Shown piece after piece: positions 1 through 11,005 of a stretch of DNA of 64,000 nucleotides. Within the stretch, counting starts at the first letter, position 1. Each line of letters starts with the position of its first letter. The DNA lies in contig NZ_PIOC01000014.1 of the NCBI RefSeq assembly GCF_003369575.1, forward strand, positions 284,776-348,775, read 5' to 3'. The DNA is from Oceanobacillus arenosus. Its GTDB lineage: Bacteria; Bacillota; Bacilli; Bacillales; Amphibacillaceae. A model generated the notes under the pieces. That model was not told the DNA's origin and ran no database searches. It was given only the letters and a program-made list of their open reading frames with translations. A program made the translations under genes and the position numbers.

Positions 1-101
1 GGATCGTTTGGACTTTCTTCAATTACCTCATTGAATAGCGATGCAGCTTCTTCAAACTTTCCTTCTTGCATGTACATGATGCCCTGTGTGTTCTTATCCA
101 T
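1..101 (-). CDS. yrrB: TPR-repeat protein, N-terminal part only (YrrB-like)
   Basis: The first 33 or so residues of a minus-strand gene that runs off the left edge. It starts at an ATG at 99-101 with AAGGAG seven bases upstream and reads MDKNTQGIMYMQEGKFEEAA followed by SLFNEVIEESPNDP. This has the small-residue and aromatic spacing of a tetratricopeptide repeat. In B. subtilis the gene after mnmA is the TPR protein yrrB, so position and sequence agree. The role of YrrB is not well defined. The rest of the gene lies outside the window, so its length and repeat number cannot be given. Confidence 0.75.
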   Translation of the reverse strand, partial: MDKNTQGIMYMQEGKFEEAASLFNEVIEESPND

Positions 102-166
102 TGTAACGCTCCTTATAAGGAAATCCAAAAAGTCCGATAAAAATGACACATCGATGTTTCTAGTTG

Positions 167-197
167 GCTTTCTTTTCCGTTCCTTGGAAAAGAAAGC
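167..197. repeat. Perfect 12-bp inverted repeat between mnmA and the TPR gene
   Basis: GCTTTCTTTTCC at 167-178 is exactly complementary to GGAAAAGAAAGC at 186-197, with a 7-nt loop. There is no clear T-run on either side, so it is not a textbook terminator. It could be an attenuator or an RNA-processing hairpin in the mnmA-yrrB transcript. The rest of the 214-base gap (102-315) shows nothing else I can name. Confidence 0.6.
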
Positions 198-315
198 AGC
201 TTTTCCTGCGTGCTAGATCGTTTGCTCACGTATTAATTGCATACGATCCGCTACTTAAAGCTACGCCGCCTCGAACTTCTCGGTCCTTTTTATCCTTCTT
301 TTTGAACAAATATTA

Positions 316-2584
<2,269 letters not shown>

Positions 2585-2678
2585 TTCTAATTTTCCTTTC
2601 AATTATGAATCGTATTATTTAATAGGCTGTAAATTTATTGTTTATTCCTTATTCAAGTAATGCTTGTTTGATGTAATG

Positions 2679-2913
2679 TGCGGACTTGTGACAATTTTAA
2701 ATTCAGATCTAGACAGTAATTGCTATTCACACGTGAGTTTGATTTTTTCACTTCAATCAATATTGTTTGTCAGTGGCAAGGCACTCTCTTATATATGACT
2801 CCTCCAACCCCAGCGGAAGAAATACACGTAGACTTCTGCTCCCCTAAGGTGCGCAAAGTGTATTTCTGGAGCGGTAAGCCTGTGAGCAAATCATCATTCT
2901 AAGTTAGTCCGCA
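2679..2913. repeat. MITE-like intergenic repeat, family R1, copy A
   Basis: A 235-bp block in the 365-base gap between cymR and the desulfurase gene. It is bounded by the inverted octamers TGCGGACT (2679-2686) and AGTCCGCA (2906-2913). The inside carries two opposed stretches like GAAATACAC and GTGTATTTC around 2819-2865, also found in copies B and H. No ORF inside is convincing. I infer a small non-autonomous element; the family is described again at 22040, 41442, 41713, 48620 and 55456. Confidence 0.6.
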
Positions 2914-2949
2914 GGTTATATAAAAAAAGACGACTTGTTCATTACTGGC

Positions 2950-3369
2950 CTAAATATAAAACATATAAGCGTCTTGTGGTTCGTCGCTGTCGTGATTTGC
3001 GAGTGTCTCCAGTGTTGTATTGTCCAATACGTTTTTAATTGCGTCACGGATTTTTATCCATAATGCTTGTTGTGCTGGTTTTTCGTCTTCAATTCCTTCA
3101 ACGATTGTTATCGGTCCCTCGAGCACTCGGATAATATCGCCAGCAGTAATTTCCTTCACTTCTTTTGCTAACACATAGCCGCCATACGCTCCGCGGATAC
3201 TCTTGATTAATCCAGCATTTCGCAGTGGAGAAGCAAGCTGCTCTAAATAATGCTCGGATAAATCATTTTCTTTTGCAATTGCTTTTAATGACATTGGACC
3301 TTCCCCATGATTTTTTGCTAATTCAATCATGATTGTTAATCCATAACGTCCTTTAGTAGATATCTTCAT
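2950..3369 (-). CDS. cymR: Rrf2-family cysteine-metabolism repressor CymR
   Basis: DNA-binding repressor of sulfur and cysteine uptake and synthesis genes; in B. subtilis it works in complex with CysK. The Rrf2 winged helix starts at once with MKISTKGRYGLTIMIELAK and is followed by the recognition region KAIAKENDLSEHYLEQLASPLRNAG. The Fe-S cysteines of IscR-type members are absent, as expected for CymR. Start is the ATG at 3369 with AGAGGTG six bases before it, giving 139 residues; the 17 extra upstream codons have no ribosome site. It is divergent from rarA and followed by the desulfurase and mnmA, the B. subtilis order. Confidence 0.93.
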   Translation of the reverse strand: MKISTKGRYGLTIMIELAKNHGEGPMSLKAIAKENDLSEHYLEQLASPLRNAGLIKSIRGAYGGYVLAKEVKEITAGDIIRVLEGPITIVEGIEDEKPAQQALWIKIRDAIKNVLDNTTLETLANHDSDEPQDAYMFYI

Positions 3370-3434
3370 TAAGTACACCTCTATTTTACGACACAACAAA
3401 TATGCATCGAGCCTTTTCATTTTTAATATTAAAT

Positions 3435-3440
3435 ATTATA
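3435..3440 (-). promoter_or_regulatory. Probable -10 box for cymR
   Basis: A perfect TATAAT (minus strand) about 65 bases before the cymR ATG. The -35 side (near ATGCAA) is weak. A short inverted repeat GCATG-AATTG-CATGC lies just upstream at about 3441-3455, between the promoter elements, and might be an operator. No experimental support is visible. Confidence 0.4.
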
Positions 3441-3520
3441 GCATGAATTGCATGCTTCTTGCATTTAAGCAGATTTGGAATTAAGCTTAAATGTAACATT
3501 ATATATAAAGGACGATAAAA

Positions 3521-4804
3521 ATGAAACTAAAACCACTCGCATTTCGAATGAGGCCTACCCATATTACAGAAATCATCGGACAAGAACATCTTGTTGGCGA
3601 AGGAAAAATATTAAATCGCATGGTACAGGCAGAACAACTTGCGTCGATGATCCTGTTTGGTCCTCCTGGCACAGGGAAAACATCAATGGCAACCGCATTA
3701 GCAAAAAGCTTAGGGTTACGAGTAAAAATGCTGAACGCCGTGACAGATAAGAAAAAGGATATGGAAATTGTCGTTGAAGAAGCAAAAATGATGGGGAATA
3801 TCGTACTGATCTTAGATGAAGTACATCGTTTAGATAAAGCAAAACAAGACTTCCTCCTTCCCCATTTAGAAAATGACTTGATCACCTTAATTGGATGTAC
3901 AACTAGTAATCCATATCATTCGATAAACCCTGCCATTCGAAGTCGTTGTCATTTATTCGAGTTACATGCGTTAACACCAGAAAATGTGAAGACCGCTTTA
4001 GTTAGAGCCATTAACGATGAAGGAAATGGCTATGGCAAACAGGAGATTATCATTTCAGAAGAAGCATTGGATCACTTCTCCAGTACGGCAAATGGAGATA
4101 TGCGCTCAGCATTAAATGGCTTAGAATTAGCTGTTTCATCTACACCCAAAAATCAGGATAATCAAGTTGTTATTGAGTTAGAAACAGCGGAAGAATGTAT
4201 GCAGAAGAAAAGCTTTTCCCATGACAAAAACGGTGATGCGCATTATGATGTCTTATCCGCATTCCAGAAATCAATCCGTGGGAGCGATGTCGACGCTGCA
4301 CTCCACTATTTAGGAAGATTGATTGAAGCTGGAGATTTAGATAGTATTGGTCGAAGAATGGTCGTAATCGCCTATGAGGATATTGGACTTGCAAATCCAC
4401 AAGCGGGGCCACGAGCATTAGCGGCAATTCAGGCGGCGGAAAGGATTGGTTTTCCAGAGGCAAGAATTCCGCTTAGTGTAGCGATTATTGAATTATGTCT
4501 TTCACCAAAATCAAATACAGCATACAAGGCGCTTGATGCTGCCTTGGCAGATATTCGTAGTGGCAAAGGTGGTGAAATACCAGCACATCTAAAAGACTCC
4601 CATTATCAGGGGGCTAGTAGTCTTGGACGTGGAGTTGGATATAAATACCCGCATGATTATGAGGGTGGATGGGTTCAGCAGCAATATTTACCCGACTCTA
4701 TAAAAAACAAACACTATTATAATCCTAAAAACTCAGGAAAATTTGAACAAGCTATCAAACAAGTGTATGAAAAAATTAATAAAGATAAAGCCAACCATGT
4801 ATAA
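3521..4804 (+). CDS. rarA: Replication-associated recombination protein RarA (MgsA family AAA+ ATPase)
   Basis: AAA+ ATPase related to clamp loaders and RuvB that acts at stalled replication forks. Seen: Walker A GPPGTGKTS at 47-55, Walker B LILDEVHRL at about 97-105, sensor region GCTTSNPYHSINPAIRSRC, and the C-terminal tetramerisation domain with RRMVVIAYEDIGLANP and HYQGASSLGRG. At 427 residues it has the standard length. Start ATG is preceded by AAAGGA. It is divergent from cymR, as in B. subtilis (yrvN), and the RsfA-like gene follows on the same strand. Confidence 0.96.
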   Translation: MKLKPLAFRMRPTHITEIIGQEHLVGEGKILNRMVQAEQLASMILFGPPGTGKTSMATALAKSLGLRVKMLNAVTDKKKDMEIVVEEAKMMGNIVLILDEVHRLDKAKQDFLLPHLENDLITLIGCTTSNPYHSINPAIRSRCHLFELHALTPENVKTALVRAINDEGNGYGKQEIIISEEALDHFSSTANGDMRSALNGLELAVSSTPKNQDNQVVIELETAEECMQKKSFSHDKNGDAHYDVLSAFQKSIRGSDVDAALHYLGRLIEAGDLDSIGRRMVVIAYEDIGLANPQAGPRALAAIQAAERIGFPEARIPLSVAIIELCLSPKSNTAYKALDAALADIRSGKGGEIPAHLKDSHYQGASSLGRGVGYKYPHDYEGGWVQQQYLPDSIKNKHYYNPKNSGKFEQAIKQVYEKINKDKANHV

Positions 4805-4974
4805 AACTATTCCAAGCGGTAACAATACTAGTAGAGATTCTACAAATTAGGTTTTCCACCTTGATAAAATAGAGGCAATTCTTGATAGATGTGAATAGTA
4901 GTTTACCTATGATTCGTGATTCAAGAGATATGGAGGACCAATGTGATGCTGCGACGGAAAAGGAGTTGAATGGA

Positions 4975-5643
4975 TTGGTTAAAGTTAGACAAGATGCATG
5001 GTCACATGAGGATGACCTATTATTAGCGGAAACAGTTTTACGCCATATTCGCGAAGGTAGTACCCAATTAAATGCATTCGAGGAAGTTGGCGACAAATTA
5101 AATCGTACTTCGGCTGCTTGTGGGTTTCGCTGGAATGCTGAGGTAAGAATGAAGTATGATAGTGCAATTGATTTAGCGAAAAGACAACGAAAAGAAAAGA
5201 AACGAGCCATTGCAAAGCAAGCACAAAAACCACGGAATCCGGTTATTTCACTTCCACCTAGTTATGAGGAATATATCGAGCCGCAAGAACAAAGTACATT
5301 AATTATTGAGGAAGCAGCACCAACAATCACGATGGATATGGTGATTCAATATTTACATGAAATAAAGAAAGACTATTATGCTTCTAATCAATCAAAAGTA
5401 TCACTGGAAAGCGCCCATAAGGAAAATACATTATTAAGGGAAGAAATTAGCAAGCTAGAAAAACAATTATCACAAACAGAAACGCAACTTGCTACGATTC
5501 AAGAGGATTATCAAGCATTCATTCAAATCATGGACCGCGCAAGAAAAATGACGGTACTTGATGACCATGGAACAATGAAAGCACCAACATTCCGCATGGA
5601 TAAAAACGGCAATTTACAGCAACTGGCACAGGGCTCAAATTAA
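4975..5643 (+). CDS. RsfA-family prespore-type transcriptional regulator
   Basis: The N-terminal 75 residues (VRQDAWSHEDDLLLAETVLR, then GSTQLNAFEEVGDKLNRTSAACGFRWNAEVR) are the Myb/SANT-like DNA-binding domain of RsfA and GerR/YlbO, which tune forespore or mother-cell gene expression during sporulation. A coiled coil follows at roughly residues 140-185 (ENTLLREEISKLEKQLSQTE). I choose the TTG at 4975, nine bases after AAAAGGAG. It starts just before the domain and gives 222 residues; an upstream TTG at 4882 is possible. In B. subtilis this slot next to rarA and aspS holds yrvM, not an rsfA paralogue, so the location is unusual. Confidence 0.8.
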   Translation: MVKVRQDAWSHEDDLLLAETVLRHIREGSTQLNAFEEVGDKLNRTSAACGFRWNAEVRMKYDSAIDLAKRQRKEKKRAIAKQAQKPRNPVISLPPSYEEYIEPQEQSTLIIEEAAPTITMDMVIQYLHEIKKDYYASNQSKVSLESAHKENTLLREEISKLEKQLSQTETQLATIQEDYQAFIQIMDRARKMTVLDDHGTMKAPTFRMDKNGNLQQLAQGSN

Positions 5644-5699
5644 GAACGGAACTTGAATCTAGTAGAATGTGATGCTATGCCAAAAATAATACCCAGTCC

Positions 5700-5740
5700 T
5701 GGAGCTGGAAGAGGCTATTCTCGGTAATTAAGTTATCCAC
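5700..5740 (-). repeat. Fragment of intergenic repeat family R2
   Basis: The sequence around GGCTATTCTCGGTAATTAAG is the reverse complement of the beginning of the longer copy at 35219. Only the outer end of the repeat remains, next to the 3' end of the RsfA-family gene. It has no coding content. Confidence 0.55.
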
Positions 5741-5802
5741 AACGTCCAAATTTTTAGTTGCACTTATGTAGTGAGAAAGTTTTTATACTCTCTTATCTAC
5801 CC

Positions 5803-5838
5803 AAAAAAAAAACTGACTAGATTTAGTCAGTTTTTTTG
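5803..5838. terminator. Bidirectional Rho-independent terminator
   Basis: ACTGACTA and TAGTCAGT form a short stem flanked by long A and T tracts. It would end the minus-strand 6S RNA gene and the plus-strand RsfA-family gene, which converge here. Confidence 0.8.
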
Positions 5839-5847
5839 CTCTATGTA

Positions 5848-6060
5848 TTGCTTTATCCCGATTATGCCGTCTATTTTGAGTTTTGATCCCGCTTTTAGCA
5901 GGTGGGTGCTATGTTTTATGTGTATTATACTTCCCCATTCACGCTTGGGGCATGTATGCACCATAAAAACGATATTAGTAAGCTCCCAAGTAAACTGTTG
6001 TTCGGTCAAAATACGTTTAATAAACAAACACATCAGGATTAAGCAACATGTATTAATTTG
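5848..6060 (-). ncRNA. ssrS: 6S RNA (SsrS / BsrA type)
   Basis: Global regulator RNA that mimics an open promoter and binds housekeeping RNA polymerase. The 5' arm TTGCTTAATCCTGAT (6046-6032) pairs with the 3' arm ATCGGGATAAAGCAA (5862-5848) in 14 of 15 positions, giving the closing stem. Inside lie further long-range pairing (ATGTGT with ACACAT), a hairpin near CCTGCTAAAAGCGGG, and unpaired central stretches, in a rod about 200 nt long. A consensus promoter precedes it and a strong terminator follows. In B. subtilis bsrA lies beside aspS, the same location. I saw no ORF worth calling here on either strand. Confidence 0.85.
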
Positions 6061-6067
6061 TAAATTT

Positions 6068-6096
6068 ATTTTAACATATGATGATCGTTTTTTCAA
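6068..6096 (-). promoter_or_regulatory. Sigma-A promoter of the 6S RNA gene
   Basis: TTGAAA (6091-6096) and TAAAAT (6068-6073) are separated by exactly 17 bases. Transcription would start near 6061, 15 bases before the closing stem of the 6S RNA. It lies in the short gap just after aspS, so the RNA is independently transcribed. Confidence 0.8.
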
Positions 6097-6150
6097 TATT
6101 TACAAATATATATTTTTGAGAAAATTTCCTTCCTATAACAATTGAAGCAT

Positions 6151-7920
6151 TTAATCATTTTTCTTTGCTAATTGAATCGAAAGTTCTTCTAGTTGTGCAT
6201 TACTAACTTCACTCGGTGCATTTGTTAATAAATCAGATGCAGAAGCTGTTTTAGGGAATAGAATCGTATCACGTAAATTTGTTCTACCAGCAAGTAACAT
6301 AATCATTCTATCTAATCCGAGTGCTACTCCCCCGTGTGGCGGCGCACCGAACTCCAATGCTTCTAACAGGAAGCCAAATTGTTCTTTTGCTTCCTCTTCT
6401 GCGAACCCTAATACTTTAAACATTTGATCCTGCTGTTCCTTCTTATGATTACGGATTGATCCTCCACCTAATTCATATCCGTTTAACACGAGATCATACG
6501 CGTTTGCACGGACACTACCTGGGTCAGTTTCTAATTTATCCATATCTCCTTCAGCAGGTGATGTAAATGGATGATGCGCTGCAAAATATCTACCTAGCTC
6601 CTCATCATATTCTAGTAACGGCCAGTCCGTAACCCAAAGGAAATTGAATTTCGATTCGTCGATTAAGTTTAATTGCTTCCCAAGCTTTAAGCGAAGTGCT
6701 CCTAAACTATCATATACAACCGCATTTTTGTCGGCTACAAATAATAATAAATCACCATCCGCAGCATCTGCACGTGAAACAAGTCCTTGTTTTTCTTCGT
6801 CGGTGATGAATTTTGCAATCGGTCCTTTTAATTCGTCGCCTTCAACCTTCAACCATGCAAGTCCTTTGGCATTGTAAACTTTAACAAAATCGGTTAGCTT
6901 GTCAATGTCTTTACGAGAGAAGTTCGCTGCCTCTCCCAACACATTCAATAATGCAACCTTGCCACCAGATTCAATTGCACTTTGGAAAACTTTAAACGTT
7001 GAATTCTCCAAAATATCGGAAACATGGATTAGTTCTAGTCCAAATCTCGTATCCGGTTTATCGGATCCAAAGCGATCCATTGCTTCATCATAAGGCATTC
7101 TTGGAAGTGGCAATTCAATATCAAGCTGTTTAACTTCTTTGACAACCTGTTGCATCATTCTTTCGGTCATTTCCATAATTTCATCACTTGTCATAAATGA
7201 TGTTTCAATATCGATTTGTGTAAATTCTGGCTGACGGTCTGCACGTAAGTCCTCATCACGGAAACAACGGGCAATTTGGTAATACTTCTCAAAACCACTC
7301 ATCATAATTAACTGCTTAAATAATTGTGGTGATTGTGGTAATGCATAGAACTCACCCGGATGTACTCGGCTCGGTACTAAATAATCCCTTGCACCCTCTG
7401 GTGTACTCTTTGTTAAGATTGGTGTTTCCATTTCTAAAAATCCTTCATCATCTAAAAATTTATGGATTGCTTGGGTTGTCCGATGACGAAGCTTAAATGT
7501 TTCTTGTAGTGGTGCTCTACGTAAATCCAAATATCGATACTTAAGTCGCAAATCCTCTGATACATCTGTTTCGTCTTGAATTGCAAATGGCGGTGTTTTT
7601 GACTTATTTAAAACAGCAATTGATGTAGCCATTACTTCAATCTTCCCTGTTGCCATTAGTGGATTTACGGTTGACGCATTACGAGCAACAATGACACCAT
7701 GGATTTCAACGACATATTCAGAGCGGATTGTTTCTGCAATTTCTAAAGCAGCTTTCGAATTATCTGGATTAAAGACAATTTGTACAAGTCCAGATTTATC
7801 GCGAAGATCAATAAAAATTAATCCACCTAAATCACGACGTTTTTGTACCCAACCTTTCAGTAAAACTTCTTGATCAATATTTGTTTCTGTAAGAGTTCCT
7901 GCTAAAATTCTTTTACTCAC
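6151..7920 (-). CDS. aspS: Aspartate-tRNA ligase
   Basis: Class II aminoacyl-tRNA synthetase that charges tRNA-Asp. It has an N-terminal OB-fold anticodon domain ([22 protein letters not shown]), then the catalytic core with motif 2 ([20 protein letters not shown]), the bacterial GAD insert, and motif 3 ([15 protein letters not shown]). At 589 residues it has the long bacterial form. Its first four bases overlap the end of hisS (7917-7920), so translation is coupled and both enzymes share the upstream T-box. The 6S RNA gene follows directly. Confidence 0.97.
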   Translation of the reverse strand: MSKRILAGTLTETNIDQEVLLKGWVQKRRDLGGLIFIDLRDKSGLVQIVFNPDNSKAALEIAETIRSEYVVEIHGVIVARNASTVNPLMATGKIEVMATSIAVLNKSKTPPFAIQDETDVSEDLRLKYRYLDLRRAPLQETFKLRHRTTQAIHKFLDDEGFLEMETPILTKSTPEGARDYLVPSRVHPGEFYALPQSPQLFKQLIMMSGFEKYYQIARCFRDEDLRADRQPEFTQIDIETSFMTSDEIMEMTERMMQQVVKEVKQLDIELPLPRMPYDEAMDRFGSDKPDTRFGLELIHVSDILENSTFKVFQSAIESGGKVALLNVLGEAANFSRKDIDKLTDFVKVYNAKGLAWLKVEGDELKGPIAKFITDEEKQGLVSRADAADGDLLLFVADKNAVVYDSLGALRLKLGKQLNLIDESKFNFLWVTDWPLLEYDEELGRYFAAHHPFTSPAEGDMDKLETDPGSVRANAYDLVLNGYELGGGSIRNHKKEQQDQMFKVLGFAEEEAKEQFGFLLEALEFGAPPHGGVALGLDRMIMLLAGRTNLRDTILFPKTASASDLLTNAPSEVSNAQLEELSIQLAKKND

Positions 7921-9203
7921 GCTTCGTTTCCTCCCTGAAGTTTTACTTGTATTGTTTCTACTAATTGTGTTAAAGGCACTTCCACTTGCTCGCCATTATC
8001 CATTTGTTTCAACATTACGACTTGCTTGCTAAGCTCTTCTTCACCTAAAATGAGTACAAGCTTTGCCTTATAGCGGTCTGCAGCTTTAAATTGACCCTTC
8101 ATTTTGCGATCTTGATAATCTTTATCAGCTTGAATTCCATTTGCACGTAATTCATGGACAATCCTAACTGCTTCTTTTGCAGTATCTTCGCCAACTGCAA
8201 CAAGGAAGCAATCGAGTCTATCCTCGATTGGAATCTCAATATTCTCGGCTTCCAGCGCCATTAGCAAACGCTCAATCCCCATACCAAAGCCAATTCCAGG
8301 TGTATTTGGTCCACCCAACTCTTCAATTAGCCCGTTATAGCGCCCACCACCAGCAAGGGTTGTGATTGCCCCGAATCCTTCTGCCTCACTCATGATTTCA
8401 AATGCGGTGTGATTGTAATAATCAAGTCCACGAACTAAATTTGGATCAACGACATATTCAATCCCCATTGCAGTAAGATAATCCTTCACCTTTGTAAAAT
8501 ATGCTACCGATTCTTCATTTAAATAATCTAAAATCGATGGAGCGGTTTTCATTGCCGGATGATCCTTGTCCTTCTTACAATCCAATATACGTAAAGGATT
8601 TTGTGTTAATCTCAACTGGCAATCGGCACATAATTCTTCTTTATGTGGAGAGAAATGTTCAACTAAAGCTTGACGATGTGCATCTCGACTTTCTTTATCT
8701 CCTAATGAGTTAATGACAAGCTTCAATGACTTTAATCCAAGTGCCCGATAACTTGTCATCGCTAAGTCAATCACTTCTGCATCGATTGCTGGATCTGCAC
8801 TCCCTAATACTTCAACACCAAATTGATTTAACTGACGCATTCTTCCTTTTTGTGGACGTTCATAACGAAACATCTGTGCAAAATAGTATAATTTTACGGG
8901 TTGGTTTGGTTCACCGAATAACTTATTTTCAACATATGCTCTAGAAACAGCTGCTGTTCCTTCTGGTCTAAGTGTTAAACTTCTCCCACCACGATCCTCG
9001 AAGGTATACATTTCCTTTTGAACAATATCCGTTGAATCACCAACACCACGTTGGAATACTTCTGTATGTTCAAATAATGGTGTGCGAATTTCTTCAAAGT
9101 GGAATGTTTCACAAATACTTTTTATTTTTGATTCGACATATTGCCATTTCTTCGCATCTTTTGGTAACGTGTCAACTGTACCCCTTGGCGCTTTTAAACT
9201 CAT
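7917..9203 (-). CDS. hisS: Histidine-tRNA ligase
   Basis: Class II synthetase that charges tRNA-His. Seen: N-terminal [10 protein letters not shown], motif 1 region [16 protein letters not shown], motif 2 [19 protein letters not shown], the histidine-specific [14 protein letters not shown], motif 3 [13 protein letters not shown], and a C-terminal anticodon-binding domain from about residue 330. It has 428 residues, normal length. It is the first gene of the hisS-aspS pair and lies 50 bases downstream of the T-box terminator. Confidence 0.97.
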   Translation of the reverse strand: MSLKAPRGTVDTLPKDAKKWQYVESKIKSICETFHFEEIRTPLFEHTEVFQRGVGDSTDIVQKEMYTFEDRGGRSLTLRPEGTAAVSRAYVENKLFGEPNQPVKLYYFAQMFRYERPQKGRMRQLNQFGVEVLGSADPAIDAEVIDLAMTSYRALGLKSLKLVINSLGDKESRDAHRQALVEHFSPHKEELCADCQLRLTQNPLRILDCKKDKDHPAMKTAPSILDYLNEESVAYFTKVKDYLTAMGIEYVVDPNLVRGLDYYNHTAFEIMSEAEGFGAITTLAGGGRYNGLIEELGGPNTPGIGFGMGIERLLMALEAENIEIPIEDRLDCFLVAVGEDTAKEAVRIVHELRANGIQADKDYQDRKMKGQFKAADRYKAKLVLILGEEELSKQVVMLKQMDNGEQVEVPLTQLVETIQVKLQGGNEA

Positions 9204-9251
9204 GCCTAATACCTCCCAAATCTCGCTTCAATTTTCATTAGATAAGAAAAC

Positions 9252-9542
9252 ACAAAAAACCCCCATCCCTAAAAAAGGGACGAGAGTTCACCCGCGTTGC
9301 CACCCTAGTTGATACTAAAATAGTATCCGCTCTTCACAGTTAACGCCTGCAAAACGTTTATACCTACTACAATTCGATATAAATCCTAAGGATCGTCATT
9401 CATTAGGCCATCTATGCATAGTTGCTCTCAGCTATCGCATCTACTCTCTTTGCATCTGGGTTCTAATTACTTTTTCCCTCAACGGTTTATTGTATTTACA
9501 TTAAATGTTAATTCACTATTACTTTAGTCTAATAACTCGATT
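9252..9542 (-). promoter_or_regulatory. T-box riboswitch leader of hisS-aspS
   Basis: The conserved T-box sequence AGGGTGGCAACGCGGGTG lies just before a terminator made of CTCGTCCCT and AGGGATGGGGG plus six T's (about 9252-9290). Upstream are Stem I hallmarks such as AGAGAG and GCTGAGAGC. Uncharged tRNA binding would stabilise the antiterminator and switch on hisS and aspS. I could not fix the specifier codon by eye. Position in front of hisS argues for tRNA-His as the ligand; aspartate sensing is the alternative. Confidence 0.92.
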
Positions 9543-9548
9543 GTATTT

Positions 9549-9577
9549 ATAGTAATCTCAACGGCTTGGAAAGTCAA
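9549..9577 (-). promoter_or_regulatory. Sigma-A promoter of hisS-aspS
   Basis: TTGACT (9572-9577) and TACTAT (9549-9554) are 17 bases apart, placing the transcript start near 9542 at the head of the T-box leader. The -35 box overlaps the stop codon of the small gene just upstream. Confidence 0.75.
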
Positions 9578-9747
9578 GTTCGATTTATTTTTTTCTTCAA
9601 TCTTTTCACTTCACCGCTTGAAATCCCCAATTCCTCGGCTATTTCAAAATAATTCGTTTGATCTGAAAGCTCCATGGATTGATCGGGGTTTACACCGAAT
9701 ATATCCTTACTACTCGTTGAATTCCAATGTTTATCCTGTAAGCGCAC
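9574..9747 (-). CDS. yrzK: Small YrzK-like protein with an HTH-like C-terminus (57 aa)
   Basis: A short gene with a very strong ribosome site (AAAGGAGGGG) ahead of a GTG start at 9747. The protein begins MRLQDKHWNSTSSKDIFGVN and ends in FEIAEELGISSGEVKRLKKK. The C-terminal half looks like a sigma-region-4 or HTH segment, and its lysine-rich tail suggests DNA or RNA contact. B. subtilis has the small gene yrzK between hisS and the amidase yrvJ, the same slot; I assign it on that basis and on its length. Function is unknown. Confidence 0.75.
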   Translation of the reverse strand: MRLQDKHWNSTSSKDIFGVNPDQSMELSDQTNYFEIAEELGISSGEVKRLKKKINRT

Positions 9748-9855
9748 AATTTCCCCTCCTTTTAGTCCTAGCTTCTACCTCTAGCTTTGCCTAAAAAGAG
9801 AATCTTTATTATACTGGTGATAATGTTTTATTCTAGATTGGTGGGAGGATTTTTT

Positions 9856-10899
9856 TTGAAGCTTAAAAGCTATTTCACTTTATTGCTTGGTGTCATCATG
9901 ATTTCTATGCTGTTCTCACATGATGTACAAGCAGAGGAAGCGTTAATTAATGAAGATAACTTAAATATTCGCAGTGGACCAGGTAAAGAATATGAATCGA
10001 TTGGTAAAGCAAATGCTGGTGAAACATATCCTATTGTTCAAGAGCAAAATGACTGGGTAGAAATTCAATTACAAACTGGAACAGGCTGGGTTACATCAGA
10101 GTATATTACGATAGATGGTGCTACTGCAGAAACAAAGACAGCGAGCAAAGTCGACAAAATCGTGATTCAGCATGGTAATACACCATTGCGTGATGGTCCA
10201 TCAACATCGTATGATATCGTACATTTAGCTGAAAAAGATACCGAATATGATGTTATTTCCGAATCAAATGGCTGGTATGAGGTGAAGCGTGATGATCAAT
10301 CTGGATATATATTCAAGCAATTACTTAATAAAAAAGAAGCTTCTGGAGATCTGAGCTTCCGTAATAAAACAATTGTAATCGATGCCGGTCATGGTGGACA
10401 CGATGTCGGAGCAATTGGTGCAACTGGAACCTATGAGAAGAATTTCACATATTTTACAGCTCAGGAGCTCCAAAAGGAACTTAAATCACTCGGCGCGAAT
10501 GTATTAATGACGCGAGCTGACGATGACTTTATTTCCCTTGCAAGTCGTTCAAGCTATGCAAATTACGAAGATACGGATGCCTTTGTTAGTCTTCATTATA
10601 ATAGCTTCCCTGAACAGCCCACCGTGTCAGGAGTAGAAACTTATTATTATTACGACCAATATAAAGATCTTGCAAGCTACATTCAACAAGGGATTATTAA
10701 TGCAACAGAAAACGAGGATCGTGGCACAAGCCAAGGTAACTTCTATGTGATTAGACAAACCCTTAAACCTGCAGTATTGGTCGAACTAGGGTTTATCTCC
10801 AACGATGAGAAAGAAGCGCAACTACAGACTACCGTTTATCAAAGAAAACTAGTAGCAGGTATTGTTGAAGGATTAGGAAAATACTTTTCTATGCAATAA
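9856..10899 (+). CDS. yrvJ: Secreted N-acetylmuramoyl-L-alanine amidase with SH3 domains (YrvJ-like)
   Basis: Cell-wall hydrolase that cuts the bond between muramic acid and the stem peptide. A signal peptide (about residues 1-26, ending DVQAEE) is followed by two bacterial SH3 domains (about 28-80 and 95-155, each with the NIRSGP or LRDGPS signature). The zinc amidase_3 domain covers about 165-345 with IDAGHGGHD, SLHYNSF and VELGFISN. I choose the TTG at 9856 after GGGAGG: it begins the signal peptide, whereas the 23 extra upstream codons spoil it. The 347-residue product is shorter than the B. subtilis version because it has fewer SH3 repeats. Confidence 0.9.
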   Translation: MKLKSYFTLLLGVIMISMLFSHDVQAEEALINEDNLNIRSGPGKEYESIGKANAGETYPIVQEQNDWVEIQLQTGTGWVTSEYITIDGATAETKTASKVDKIVIQHGNTPLRDGPSTSYDIVHLAEKDTEYDVISESNGWYEVKRDDQSGYIFKQLLNKKEASGDLSFRNKTIVIDAGHGGHDVGAIGATGTYEKNFTYFTAQELQKELKSLGANVLMTRADDDFISLASRSSYANYEDTDAFVSLHYNSFPEQPTVSGVETYYYYDQYKDLASYIQQGIINATENEDRGTSQGNFYVIRQTLKPAVLVELGFISNDEKEAQLQTTVYQRKLVAGIVEGLGKYFSMQ

Positions 10900-10958
10900 G
10901 GAATCCAGTTTTCATCATCCAAGCTAGTTAGCAATTTAGCTTAATTGCAACATACAAT

Positions 10959-11005
10959 AAAAATAGGAATAAGATGGCATATTGCTACCATCTCATTCCT
11001 ATTTT
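10959..11005. terminator. Bidirectional terminator between the amidase gene and dtd
   Basis: AATAGGAATAAGATGG pairs with CCATCTCATTCCTATT, flanked by A- and T-runs. The two converging genes (amidase on plus, dtd on minus) both end here; the stem abuts the dtd stop codon. Confidence 0.8.

Noticed and set aside
5771..6145. ORFs on both strands (124 and 89 residues) in the gap after aspS
   Set aside because: They fall on the 6S RNA and its promoter; the RNA structure explains the sequence and neither ORF has a start signal.
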